Assembly: GCA_046160825.1 (NCBI GenBank)
Contig: JBJXHC010000009.1
Span: forward strand, 1 to 64,000
Direction: 5' to 3'
DNA length: 64,000 nucleotides
Origin: JBJXHC01 sp046160825
GTDB lineage: Bacteria > Bacteroidota > Ignavibacteria > UBA10030 > UBA6906
Shown here: positions 54,783-62,662 of the stretch, one piece after another
Numbering within the stretch: position 1 is the stretch's first letter
Layout of the letters: every line of letters starts with the position of its first letter
Notes under the pieces: generated by a model
Database searches by the model: none
Seen by the model: the letters and a program-made list of their open reading frames with translations, nothing else
Told to the model about the DNA's origin: nothing
Program-made: the position numbers and the translations under genes

Positions 54783-56900
54783 CTATTTCCCTCCACTCGT
54801 TCCCGTGCCGCCGGAACCTCCGCTCACGCCGGTGGTTAATCCCAGTCCTTTCAGAAACGCCTCTTCGTTTGGTTCACGGCCAAGGAATTGCTTGACGAGA
54901 TTGAGTTCTTCCTCGGTGGCACCCTTCGCCAGAATAATATCCCTGTAGCGTCCCCCCGTGTTCGGATCGAGAATCCCATTCTTCTCAAATACTGAAAACA
55001 TATCCGCGGAATAGACCTGCGACCAGAGATAGCCGTAGTACCCCGCAGCGTAGCCGGTCAGATGTCCGAACGCAGCCTGGAAGTTCGTGCCTTCTAGGAA
55101 GGGATACAGCGTGATCTTATTCTGTAAGCGCTTCACGACTTCCGTGGTGGACTCCGGCCCGTTCGGATCGTAGCCATCGTGGTACGTCATATCCAACACA
55201 CCATAAAGAATCTGTTGCGAGGTTGCGAGTCCGGAGCCAACGTTCTTTGCGGCGAGCATTTTATCGAAGAGCTGCTTCGGTAGCGGTTCGCCCGTCTTGT
55301 AATGCTTTGCAAAAAGTGTGAGCGATGCGTAGTCCCATGTCCAGTTCTCAAAGATCTGCGACGGTGCTTCAACGAAGTCACGCGCAACGGAGGTGCCGGA
55401 CATGGAGTTTAGCGGTGCAGTCGTCAGCATATTATGCAGCACATGGCCAAACTCGTGGAAGAATGTCTCCACTTGCGAGTGGGGCATCAACGCCGGTTTA
55501 TCAGCGGTTGCGGGTGGGAAGTTGCACAGCAGCGCGGCTTGAGGCAACTGGTATCCGCGTGCCGTCTCCTTGCCGCCGATAATCCTGAAGCATGCTGCGT
55601 GCGTGAATTTATTTTCACGGGGGAAGAGATCAAGATAAAATCGTCCGATCGTCTTGCCGTCCCGGGTCACTTCAAAGAGCCGGACATCCTTGTGCCAGAC
55701 AGAAGGACTGGAGATCTCGTTGAACTTTATGGAGAACAATGTTTGTGCAACAGAGAACAGGCCGTCGAGCACAGTATTCAATTCAAAATATTCCTTCACC
55801 TGTTCCTGGTCGAGCTGATACTTCTCAATGAGCAGCAGGTTATTGTAGAACGATGATTCCCAGGGATTGATAACGGATGCGACTGGATCATTCCCATGCT
55901 TCTGCTTCATCTCCAATAATTCATCATAGTCCATTCGGGCCTTCATCTTTACCTTGTCAATCAGGGTATTCTCAAAGTTCCACACCACTTCCGGCTTCTT
56001 CACCATGCGCTCCTCCACCTGATATTGCGCAAAGGTTTTGTAGCCGAGAAGGGATGCCATGCGTTGCCGCTCAACAAGCATATCTTTCAATACGTCGAGA
56101 TTTTTGTTGCTGGCTCTGTTGTTGTACTTGGTGTACAATGCCTTGCGCGCCGATTCCGATTTGGAATATTTCATAAACGGCTGGTAGTCGGGGTACGTGA
56201 GGCCGACGGTATACGTTCCTACCGGTCGCCTGTGCGCTGTTTTATAGTCTTCCTGTAATCCGTCCATCTCCGCTTCGGTGACGACAAGACTGTCTTTATA
56301 GTCCGCGATATTCTTGCTGAAGGAAATGCCCAGATCGGAGATCTTATCCTGAATCACCTTCAGATCGCTTCTCTTCTCTTTCGGGAGCGCAAAACCGTTG
56401 CGCTCGAATGAGCGGACGGTCTCGGTGACAAACTTCGCCTTGTAGCCGGACAGTTTCTTTGCTTCGTCTGTATGGGCGTATTCCTTTACGGAACGGTACA
56501 GCTCCTCATCCAGCCCGATCTCATTATAGTATTTGGAAAATACGGTGACCTGATCGTTGCTTGTTGTACGAACATCCTTGTCAGGATGCGCGTTCGAGAG
56601 AATGTAAATACAGCCATACGTGCTGGAGAGTTCATTGTACATATCATCCAGCGCGAGCATCGTGTTCTCGAATGTCCGCTGTTTGGCCGGGATGGTGCAC
56701 AATGACTGGAGGGTCGCCTTGGAACTCTTGATTCCTTCCTCGGTCGCCGACTTGACGTGTTCGACAGTGATCTTGTCAAACTTGATGGGCTCGTTAAAGT
56801 CATTGAATATGGGATTGTCGTCACCAATAGCGGGTGTGACGGCGAAGGCTGGAAGTGTCACCAGTAACAGTGTACACAGGAGTCTTGCGAGCAGAAGCAT
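54783..56900 (-). CDS. M3-family metallopeptidase (oligopeptidase A/Dcp-like)
   Basis: A 705-residue zinc oligopeptidase of the thimet family. HEFGH lies in ETFFHEFGHVLHNML, with the downstream ligand region FVEAPSQIFENW. Most members are cytoplasmic, but this one has an N-terminal signal (residues 1-20, LLCTLLLVTLPAFA), so it is probably periplasmic. The C-terminus ends in a low-complexity Gly/Ser/Thr tail (about 17 residues). The ATG has GAGGTC upstream. Confidence 0.94.
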   Translation of the reverse strand: MLLLARLLCTLLLVTLPAFAVTPAIGDDNPIFNDFNEPIKFDKITVEHVKSATEEGIKSSKATLQSLCTIPAKQRTFENTMLALDDMYNELSSTYGCIYILSNAHPDKDVRTTSNDQVTVFSKYYNEIGLDEELYRSVKEYAHTDEAKKLSGYKAKFVTETVRSFERNGFALPKEKRSDLKVIQDKISDLGISFSKNIADYKDSLVVTEAEMDGLQEDYKTAHRRPVGTYTVGLTYPDYQPFMKYSKSESARKALYTKYNNRASNKNLDVLKDMLVERQRMASLLGYKTFAQYQVEERMVKKPEVVWNFENTLIDKVKMKARMDYDELLEMKQKHGNDPVASVINPWESSFYNNLLLIEKYQLDQEQVKEYFELNTVLDGLFSVAQTLFSIKFNEISSPSVWHKDVRLFEVTRDGKTIGRFYLDLFPRENKFTHAACFRIIGGKETARGYQLPQAALLCNFPPATADKPALMPHSQVETFFHEFGHVLHNMLTTAPLNSMSGTSVARDFVEAPSQIFENWTWDYASLTLFAKHYKTGEPLPKQLFDKMLAAKNVGSGLATSQQILYGVLDMTYHDGYDPNGPESTTEVVKRLQNKITLYPFLEGTNFQAAFGHLTGYAAGYYGYLWSQVYSADMFSVFEKNGILDPNTGGRYRDIILAKGATEEELNLVKQFLGREPNEEAFLKGLGLTTGVSGGSGGTGTSGGK

Positions 56901-57065
56901 GACTGACCTCTAATCTGATTGGTAGGGTGTGAATTGGGTGATATGATATACGGGGGCTGGCGTTCGGGGGTTGCAGGTGAACGGCTGGATTTTTTATGGT
57001 AGCCCGGACCGCCGCCTTCCCTCAATACGTCTCTTCGCGGCAGCCCGGGGTCAATTCATCGAAAA

Positions 57066-57977
57066 CTATACGGCGTTGCGGTACCAATCAGTTAACAGGG
57101 AAGGCTCAATGGCCGGAGCTGCGATTGCTTTGATGTCCGGGAATGCCGCCAGGGTCGCCGCAGGCGCTATCAGCGATTTTCCGTGCAACACGGCTGCCCG
57201 AAGCTGAAGTGCATTGGCAAGAGCTTTGCCGTTGGTGGTGTTGTTACAGATGACGGTCACCCGGTCGCACTTCTGTGTCAGGACATCGATGCGGCGGGAA
57301 AGTTCGCGGACTTCCCTGGCATTATAGAGATAGTCGTAACGGACATCGTCGGCATTCACGAGCCAGCCCTTATCGTTGCGTCCATGCAACCGCATATATG
57401 CCGCATTGCCGATCACCGTGGTGGTAAACGGTATGTGTTGTCTGATACGTGGAAGGTCCGTGTTCACTGCAAGCATCCCATGTTCGGCAAGCAAGGTGTT
57501 TGTGGTTGCCTGGTTCCATGATTCGTGACGGAACTCCACATGAATCGGGAAGCCGGAAAAAATCTCGCTCAGCTTGATCACGTGATAGCGATGCGCGCTG
57601 GTATTGGTAAAGGCATAGGGGAATTGCACGATGAGTGCGCCGAGCTTGTCGTGTCGTTGTAATTCGTGGAGTACGGAACGTATGGCGCGAGTGATATGCG
57701 GCTTGACACTCTGCTTATGTGTGAATGAAGAGTGCAGTTTCACGTTGAACATGAATCTTTTATTGAAATTGACAGCCTCCACCCATCGTGCTGCATCGGA
57801 GTCACTCAGGGTCTCATCCCAGAATGTGGATCGTACTTCAACAGCATCGAAGAACCGTGCGTAGTAGCTGAGTTTGTCTTCGGAGGTCATTCCCGCCTGA
57901 GGATAGAAGCATGTGTCGAAGACTTCGTGTTCCCATCCCCCGATGCCAACCAGAACCTGTGCGCCTTGAGTGTTCAT
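57066..57977 (-). CDS. DUF72 (YecE-like) protein
   Basis: A 303-residue TIM-barrel protein of the DUF72 family. VGIGGWEHEVF near the N-terminus, FDAVEVRSTFW, VEFRHESWN and the YMRLHGR motif are typical. The biochemical function is unknown; phosphatase- or nuclease-like roles have been suggested. GGAGG four bases upstream fixes ATG 57977. Its promoter (58039-58067) has a repressor palindrome between the -35 and -10, so it is probably controlled with the divergent S24 repressor gene. Confidence 0.9.
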   Translation of the reverse strand: MNTQGAQVLVGIGGWEHEVFDTCFYPQAGMTSEDKLSYYARFFDAVEVRSTFWDETLSDSDAARWVEAVNFNKRFMFNVKLHSSFTHKQSVKPHITRAIRSVLHELQRHDKLGALIVQFPYAFTNTSAHRYHVIKLSEIFSGFPIHVEFRHESWNQATTNTLLAEHGMLAVNTDLPRIRQHIPFTTTVIGNAAYMRLHGRNDKGWLVNADDVRYDYLYNAREVRELSRRIDVLTQKCDRVTVICNNTTNGKALANALQLRAAVLHGKSLIAPAATLAAFPDIKAIAAPAIEPSLLTDWYRNAV

Positions 57978-58000
57978 TGTTCCTCCGTTGAAAATTGTGC

Positions 58001-58029
58001 TTGACATGGTCGATGCAATTCCGTATTAT
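58001..58029 (+). promoter_or_regulatory. Promoter of the S24 repressor gene
   Basis: TTGACA (58001-58006) and TATTAT (58024-58029) with a 17-base spacer. Transcription would start near 58036, just ahead of both palindromic operators. Confidence 0.8.
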
Positions 58030-58038
58030 GCTCACGAC

Positions 58039-58067
58039 AATGTATGACATATATGTCGTCTTGTCAA
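58039..58067 (-). promoter_or_regulatory. Promoter of the DUF72 gene
   Basis: On the minus strand TTGACA (58062-58067) and TACATT (58039-58044) with a 17-base spacer that contains the operator at 58046-58057. Confidence 0.8.
58046..58057. promoter_or_regulatory. Operator 1 (GACATATATGTC)
   Basis: A perfect 12-bp palindrome between the -35 and -10 of the DUF72 promoter and about 10 bases after the likely start of the repressor transcript. Confidence 0.75.
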
Positions 58068-58076
58068 GTCCAAAAT

Positions 58077-58090
58077 AGACAAATATGTCT
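58077..58090. promoter_or_regulatory. Operator 2 (AGACAAATATGTCT)
   Basis: A palindrome with arms AGACA/TGTCT sharing the GACA-N4-TGTC core with operator 1. The centres are 32 bases apart, about three helical turns. It lies in the leader of the repressor gene and covers the alternative ATG at 58085. Confidence 0.72.
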
Positions 58091-58102
58091 GCGAGGTATT
58101 CC

Positions 58103-58753
58103 ATGAAGTCCACTATCGGCGATCGGGTACGGGAAGCACGCGAAAACAAGGAGATGGACCAGGCGACACTGTCGGACAAGATCGGCGTGGTCACCCGGAC
58201 ACTCCAGCGTTGGGAAAAGGGCGAGCAAATCCCCGACGGCGTTTCCATCACGAAGATCGCCAAAGCAACAAATGTATTGCCCAACTGGTTGCTGACCGGC
58301 GAAGGCGAAATGTATCAGTCGCCATCGCGACCAGAGAATGTGTACCCGTTGCAGAGTGCGCTCCGCCGCAAGGTCAACCTTGTTGAGCTTCCATTGATCT
58401 CCTCCGTTCCTGCGGGCAAGGTTGCCACCATGTTCCATCCCGACTTTGTGGACGACTACGTGACCGTTGATGATGTGAAAGACCCCGACGCGTTTGCATT
58501 GAAGGTAAAGGGAAACAGTATGGCGCCGCGCATCGAAAATGGAGACATTGTGATCGTCAGCCCCAAGCAGGAGGCACACAACGGCGATATCTGTGTTGTC
58601 CGTGTGAACGGCGAGGATACGCTGAAGAAAGTCAAGTTCGAAGGAAACTACATCCATCTCATTCCATTCAATCCCGAGTTTGAGCCGGTAACGGTCAAAA
58701 AGAAGGACGTGAACTTTGTATGGAAAGTAGTGAAGATGATAAAGGAATTGTAG
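58103..58753 (+). CDS. LexA/CI-type repressor (XRE + peptidase S24)
   Basis: A 216-residue self-cleaving repressor. An N-terminal XRE helix-turn-helix occupies about 6-62. The C-terminal S24 domain has the cleavage pair Ala104-Gly105 (SVPAGKV), nucleophile Ser139 in GNSM and general base Lys175 in TLKKVK. The spacing fits LexA, so RecA-stimulated autocleavage after DNA damage is expected. ATG 58103 has GAGGT six bases upstream, whereas ATG 58085 lies in operator 2. It is the first gene of a plus-strand cassette with the RadA-like, small helical and PolB genes. Confidence 0.93.
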   Translation: MKSTIGDRVREARENKEMDQATLSDKIGVVTRTLQRWEKGEQIPDGVSITKIAKATNVLPNWLLTGEGEMYQSPSRPENVYPLQSALRRKVNLVELPLISSVPAGKVATMFHPDFVDDYVTVDDVKDPDAFALKVKGNSMAPRIENGDIVIVSPKQEAHNGDICVVRVNGEDTLKKVKFEGNYIHLIPFNPEFEPVTVKKKDVNFVWKVVKMIKEL

Positions 58754-58768
58754 CGATGGGATGTATCA

Positions 58769-59434
58769 ATGGCCACTCCTGTAACGTCGTATGCACAACT
58801 TGTCCGTCAGTTTGAGGCCCCGCCCGAGGGGAAGCTCTTTTGTCTTCATGGTGATGCCGGTGTTTTCCGTCTTTCGATGTATGTGGTATCGCATGCGTTG
58901 CTGCGTGGCGCCACGATTGCTTTGGTTGATGGGACCAACAGGTTCGATGTGTACTATATTGCCGAGTTTGCGCGCCGGATAACGAGCCGGCGTCTGCGGA
59001 AACGGCCGGTAACGCCTGAACAATTACTGAAGAATATCCATGTCTCCCGCGCATTCACCTGCTACCAGATGGAAGCCACAATCACCGAACGGTTGCCGGA
59101 ATTTCTTAAGCGGAAACATGCAACGGTTGCCATTATCTTCGGTCTGCTTGACACATTCTACGACGAACAGGCCCCGCTCTTCGAAGTAAAAGCCAGTGTA
59201 CAACGAATTATTGTAGCGCTGCAAAGATTGAAGCAGGATAACATCTCCGTATTACTTGCATCAAAAGATATGAAGCTGGAATCGAAGGAACGGAATGCAC
59301 TCTTTCCGAAGCTCGCGGCTGCGTTGGATCATGTCGTGACTTTGGAGAAAAATGATTTGTTAAGTGTACCTCCGAAACACCTGGATCGCTCAAACCATTT
59401 TTCATCTTGGCGCTCTCCGCGTCATGGCGGTTAA
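58769..59434 (+). CDS. RadA/RecA-like protein with degenerate Walker A
   Basis: A 221-residue protein with the core fold of RadA/Rad51-type recombinases. ATIALVDGTNRFDVYYIAEFAR corresponds to the strand and helix after Walker A in RadA, NIHVSRAFTCYQM matches the RadA-type NIxVARA segment, and the VAIIFGLLDTFYDE region sits at Walker B. The Walker A position reads HGDAGVFRLS (28-35) with no GKT, so ATP hydrolysis is probably lost. ImuA, another RecA-like partner of damage-induced polymerases, is a functional parallel. It starts 15 bases after the repressor gene. The assignment is by eye. Confidence 0.7.
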   Translation: MATPVTSYAQLVRQFEAPPEGKLFCLHGDAGVFRLSMYVVSHALLRGATIALVDGTNRFDVYYIAEFARRITSRRLRKRPVTPEQLLKNIHVSRAFTCYQMEATITERLPEFLKRKHATVAIIFGLLDTFYDEQAPLFEVKASVQRIIVALQRLKQDNISVLLASKDMKLESKERNALFPKLAAALDHVVTLEKNDLLSVPPKHLDRSNHFSSWRSPRHGG

Positions 59435-59448
59435 TTTCTGGAGGCTGT

Positions 59449-59748
59449 ATGGGCAGAACAGTACCAACATTCACTATGGTCGTCCAGGCCGAGATGGACA
59501 CCTGGACAAAGTTCCGGCGCGGACTGCGTAAGGAAGATCAGGATGCACTGGATGAGTTGTTCCGTTCAGCACGGATGCAATTGGCCAGCAGCGCGTATGC
59601 TGCGCGTCCGATCCCGTTCGAGAGCATCGTCATGTCCATGCTCATTATGCAGCAACGGATGATCAAAGAGTTGCAAAGGCCCCTGGCTGTGGAGAATCCA
59701 GCGGAGAATGTTGTGGGCTATGTAGAGTTGGACGATGGAGTAGCGTGA
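59449..59748 (+). CDS. Small helical protein of the polymerase cassette
   Basis: A 99-residue protein of unknown family, predicted all-helical after a short strand (VPTFTMVVQAEMD). It has an amphipathic core (LDELFRSARMQLASSAYAAR) and a Met-rich helix (SIVMSMLIMQQRMIKEL). GGAGG four bases ahead of ATG 59449 is a strong start signal. It follows the RadA-like gene by 14 bases. Its position between the RadA-like and polymerase genes suggests an adaptor in the same complex, but no motif proves this. Confidence 0.7.
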   Translation: MGRTVPTFTMVVQAEMDTWTKFRRGLRKEDQDALDELFRSARMQLASSAYAARPIPFESIVMSMLIMQQRMIKELQRPLAVENPAENVVGYVELDDGVA

Positions 59749-59750
59749 CA

Positions 59751-59975
59751 CTATCTCATGATGATGTCTTCAAGAAACAGTTCAGCATCTCGCATAATTG
59801 AACGAAGCACACCTGGCGTGAGATCTTTCTTTGCATGAACTGGTACAGTGACGCGCTTCCTGGTGGGATGTTTCATGATGAGGTGGCTGCCGGATTGTCT
59901 CGCCTTGGAGTAACCACGCTTTTCGAGAATACCAATGATCTCACGCGCGGTTATCGACGGCAACTTCGGCGTCAT
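59751..59975 (-). CDS. hicA: HicA-type toxin (mRNA interferase)
   Basis: A 74-residue protein with the HicA double-stranded-RNA-binding fold. SITAREIIGILEKRGY is followed by RQSGSHLIMKHP, which contains the catalytic histidine in GSH, and then VTVPVHAKKDLTPGVLRSI. In the family it cleaves mRNA when not bound by HicB. Its start overlaps the hicB stop by four bases. It ends two bases from the convergent small cassette gene. Confidence 0.93.
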   Translation of the reverse strand: MTPKLPSITAREIIGILEKRGYSKARQSGSHLIMKHPTRKRVTVPVHAKKDLTPGVLRSIMRDAELFLEDIIMR

Positions 59976-60193
59976 ACTGCAATGCGGATCGTACTTACCT
60001 CCACTTCGGAGGGGATGGGTTCTTTGTTGGCAATTCTTTCCTCAAGATGCAGTCGTATGGCATCTTTGATCATCTCACGTGCCTCTTGTTCGCTCTCTCC
60101 CTGGGTATAACAACCCGGAAGGCTGGGGCAGGTAGCTGTGTAGCGTCCGCCTTCTTCTTTTTCAAGAAGAATTGTAAACTCGTACTCTTTCAT
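59972..60193 (-). CDS. hicB: HicB-type antitoxin
   Basis: A 73-residue antitoxin with a partial RNase-H-like fold: FTILLEKEEGGRYTATCPSLPGCYTQGES is the HicB signature with the conserved PSLPGC. The short form has no C-terminal DNA-binding domain beyond a helix and a strand. ATG 60193 has GGAGA upstream, while the frame continues to 60232. The hicB-before-hicA order is the less common one in enterobacteria but usual in many other phyla. Confidence 0.92.
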   Translation of the reverse strand: MKEYEFTILLEKEEGGRYTATCPSLPGCYTQGESEQEAREMIKDAIRLHLEERIANKEPIPSEVEVSTIRIAV

Positions 60194-60301
60194 AATTTCT
60201 CCATTTCGTTGAGGCAAGATACGATTTCTCAAGATGACTTTCCACTGCGTCTCGGAGCAAACCTGTACCTACTCTGATGTTTTCTTGGCGATTCAAATTC
60301 C

Positions 60302-62611
60302 ATGGTCTTGCCCATAACAGCCTGGCTCTTCGATCTCTATCCCTCACCGCTTGGACTCACGTTCTGGTTGATGGATGACGCGGGACAGAAGCACTGTTGC
60401 CTGTATCCATATATTCCCTCGTTCTACATGCATCTCTCGAAGTTGGAAGAGAGGCAGTTGGAAATTCTGCTCTCCTCGCTTCCTTGCAAGGTAACGCTCG
60501 ACCATCAAATGCAAAAAGAGATTTACCGTAACGAGGAGTGGGATGTCGTGCGCGTGAATGTCCATGATGCCATGCAGTTGAACACCGTTGTCCGTCAGCT
60601 TGAGCGACAATTCCCGCACTATGTCTTTTTCAATTCCGACATTCTCGTCCCGCAACTCTTCCTCTATTCCTCAGGACTCTTCCCGCTTGCCTACGGTGAA
60701 TATTCTATCGACGCGGAAAACAGACTTGTTGGCTGGGACATCAATGACAAGTTCGACGCGGAGGAATATACGCTTCCGCCTCTTGCGACCATGAAACTCG
60801 CCAACATGCCCGATTTCATATCGCCAAAACATCGGAAGGTCTATCAACTGGAAGTCAGTTACGACAATCAAACGTACAGCCTGGAAGAGCGTGACCCTGT
60901 TGATGTGCTCAATGCGCTCAACCGCCACCTGCAACGCTGTGATCCGGATATTATCCAGACAGAGTATGGCGATGCCATTCTGCTGCCGATGCTGACACGA
61001 CTGGCCGCCGAACACAACGTGCCACTCATGCTGAACAGAGACCCGGCCGCCGGCTATTTCACCACACGTGAATCAAGCTATTTTGTCTATGGCAAAATCG
61101 TACACAAGGACGGAGCGTTCGAGCTTGCCGGGCGATGGCATATCGATACAGCGAACTCGTTTGTAATGGGGGAAGCAAGCCTGGATGGTATTTATGAGAT
61201 CGCACGCATGACGCAGATTCCCGTGCAACGTCAGTCACGTTCGACCATCGGCACATCGCTTTCCTCCATGCAACTCTCGTGGGCAGTGCGAAACAACTAC
61301 CTGATTCCGGCAAAGAAGCGCGAACCAGAGGACTTCAAATCGGCGGCGACGCTGCTGCTGGCCGACCGCGGCGGATTGATCTTTCAGCCGAAGATCGGCT
61401 ACCATGAGCAGGTTGCAGAGCTCGACTTCGTCTCGATGTATCCGACGATCATGGTCGAGCACAACGTCTCGCCGGAGACGGTGAACTGTCGCTGCTGCAC
61501 CGAGAAGGAAGCAAAGGAGATTGTTCCGGAACTGGAGTACACCATCTGCGGCAAACGTGAGGGCATTGTTCCATCAACGTTACGCGCGGTAGTCAAAAAG
61601 AGGGCGTTCTATAAGAAAGAGAAGAAGCGGCTGAAAAAACTGAAGGATCCTCTCTGGGAGATGTACGACCATCGCCAGAACGCGCTCAAGTGGATGCTCG
61701 TGACATGCTTCGGGTATCTCGGTTACAAGAATGCCCGCTTCGGACGCATCGAGGCGCATGAGTCGGTGAACGCATACTCACGTGATGCAATTCTCAGAGC
61801 GAAAGAGATGGCCGAGGAGAAGGGGTACGAGTTCATCCACGCGATTGTGGACTGTATGTGGATCAAGAAACCCGGCGCGACGGAAAGCGACTACGAACAA
61901 CTTGCCGCCGAGGTGAGCAAGGCAACCAACATCGATCTCTCGCTCGAAGGCATTTACAACTGGATTTTGTTCCCGGCGAGCAAGATGGACCCGAAACTCC
62001 CGACGGCGAACAGATACGTCGGGTATTATATGGATCATGAGATCAAGATACGCGGCATCGAAGTGCGGCGGCGGGATACGCCCAAGTTCATCAAGCAGAT
62101 GCAGGGGGAGATGCTCAAGGTGTTTGAACCGGCGAACAACATTGCCGATGTGGAGGCACTCGTGCCGCAAGCCTTGGAGAAGGCAAGGGAATTCATCGAC
62201 CTGCTCCGCTCTGGCAAGGCCGATCCGTTGGAGCTTGTCATCCGCCGCCATATCTCGCAGGAAGCGGATCAATATAAAAACCGGAGTGCCAGCGCTGAGG
62301 TAACCAAAGCGCTCGACGAAGCCGGCATCGCACTCGCGCCCGGCGAATCGATTGAATATATTATCGTTGATGCAAGTGGAAAACGAAAGCCCAAAAAAGC
62401 CATTCCCCTTGCGCTCTACTCATTCGATGAGGGATACGATATTGAAAAGTACACGGAGATGGCGTTGAAGGCGGTGGAGACGCTGCTCCAACCGTGGGGG
62501 TGGGATGTGGAGAGGCTGAAGGCTGGTTTTAATTTGAATGGGAAAAAGAAGCGCAAAACCACAGCACAAGCTACCTGCAAGACGGTTACTCTTACATTAC
62601 CGTTTGAGTAA
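60302..62611 (+). CDS. B-family DNA polymerase, PolB2-like, active site degenerate
   Basis: A 769-residue protein with the full PolB layout. The exonuclease DxE and downstream aspartates are not found (LEVSYD, TEYGDAILLP), so proofreading is probably absent. Motif A is ELDFVSMYPTIM with Asp375 kept. Motif B is ALKWMLVTCFGYLGY, with Lys463 but without the usual NSxYG. Motif C reads IVDCMW (Asp517-Cys-Met) in place of DTD, so the second catalytic aspartate is lost. RGIEVRRRDTPKF is the thumb motif. A four-Cys knuckle (396-399, 416) is typical of archaeal-type PolB. This fits the PolB2/Dpo2 group, reported as inactivated or with altered catalysis. Confidence 0.88.
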   Translation: MVLPITAWLFDLYPSPLGLTFWLMDDAGQKHCCLYPYIPSFYMHLSKLEERQLEILLSSLPCKVTLDHQMQKEIYRNEEWDVVRVNVHDAMQLNTVVRQLERQFPHYVFFNSDILVPQLFLYSSGLFPLAYGEYSIDAENRLVGWDINDKFDAEEYTLPPLATMKLANMPDFISPKHRKVYQLEVSYDNQTYSLEERDPVDVLNALNRHLQRCDPDIIQTEYGDAILLPMLTRLAAEHNVPLMLNRDPAAGYFTTRESSYFVYGKIVHKDGAFELAGRWHIDTANSFVMGEASLDGIYEIARMTQIPVQRQSRSTIGTSLSSMQLSWAVRNNYLIPAKKREPEDFKSAATLLLADRGGLIFQPKIGYHEQVAELDFVSMYPTIMVEHNVSPETVNCRCCTEKEAKEIVPELEYTICGKREGIVPSTLRAVVKKRAFYKKEKKRLKKLKDPLWEMYDHRQNALKWMLVTCFGYLGYKNARFGRIEAHESVNAYSRDAILRAKEMAEEKGYEFIHAIVDCMWIKKPGATESDYEQLAAEVSKATNIDLSLEGIYNWILFPASKMDPKLPTANRYVGYYMDHEIKIRGIEVRRRDTPKFIKQMQGEMLKVFEPANNIADVEALVPQALEKAREFIDLLRSGKADPLELVIRRHISQEADQYKNRSASAEVTKALDEAGIALAPGESIEYIIVDASGKRKPKKAIPLALYSFDEGYDIEKYTEMALKAVETLLQPWGWDVERLKAGFNLNGKKKRKTTAQATCKTVTLTLPFE

Positions 62612-62662
62612 GTTAACAGCGCTTACTAATACTAATCGACTACTCGTGGAATCGATTCAATC

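Noticed and set aside
62607..62627. AGTAAG/CTTACT hairpin after the polymerase gene
   Set aside because: It has a 6-bp AT-rich stem, a 9-base loop and no T run, and it overlaps the stop codon; not a convincing terminator.
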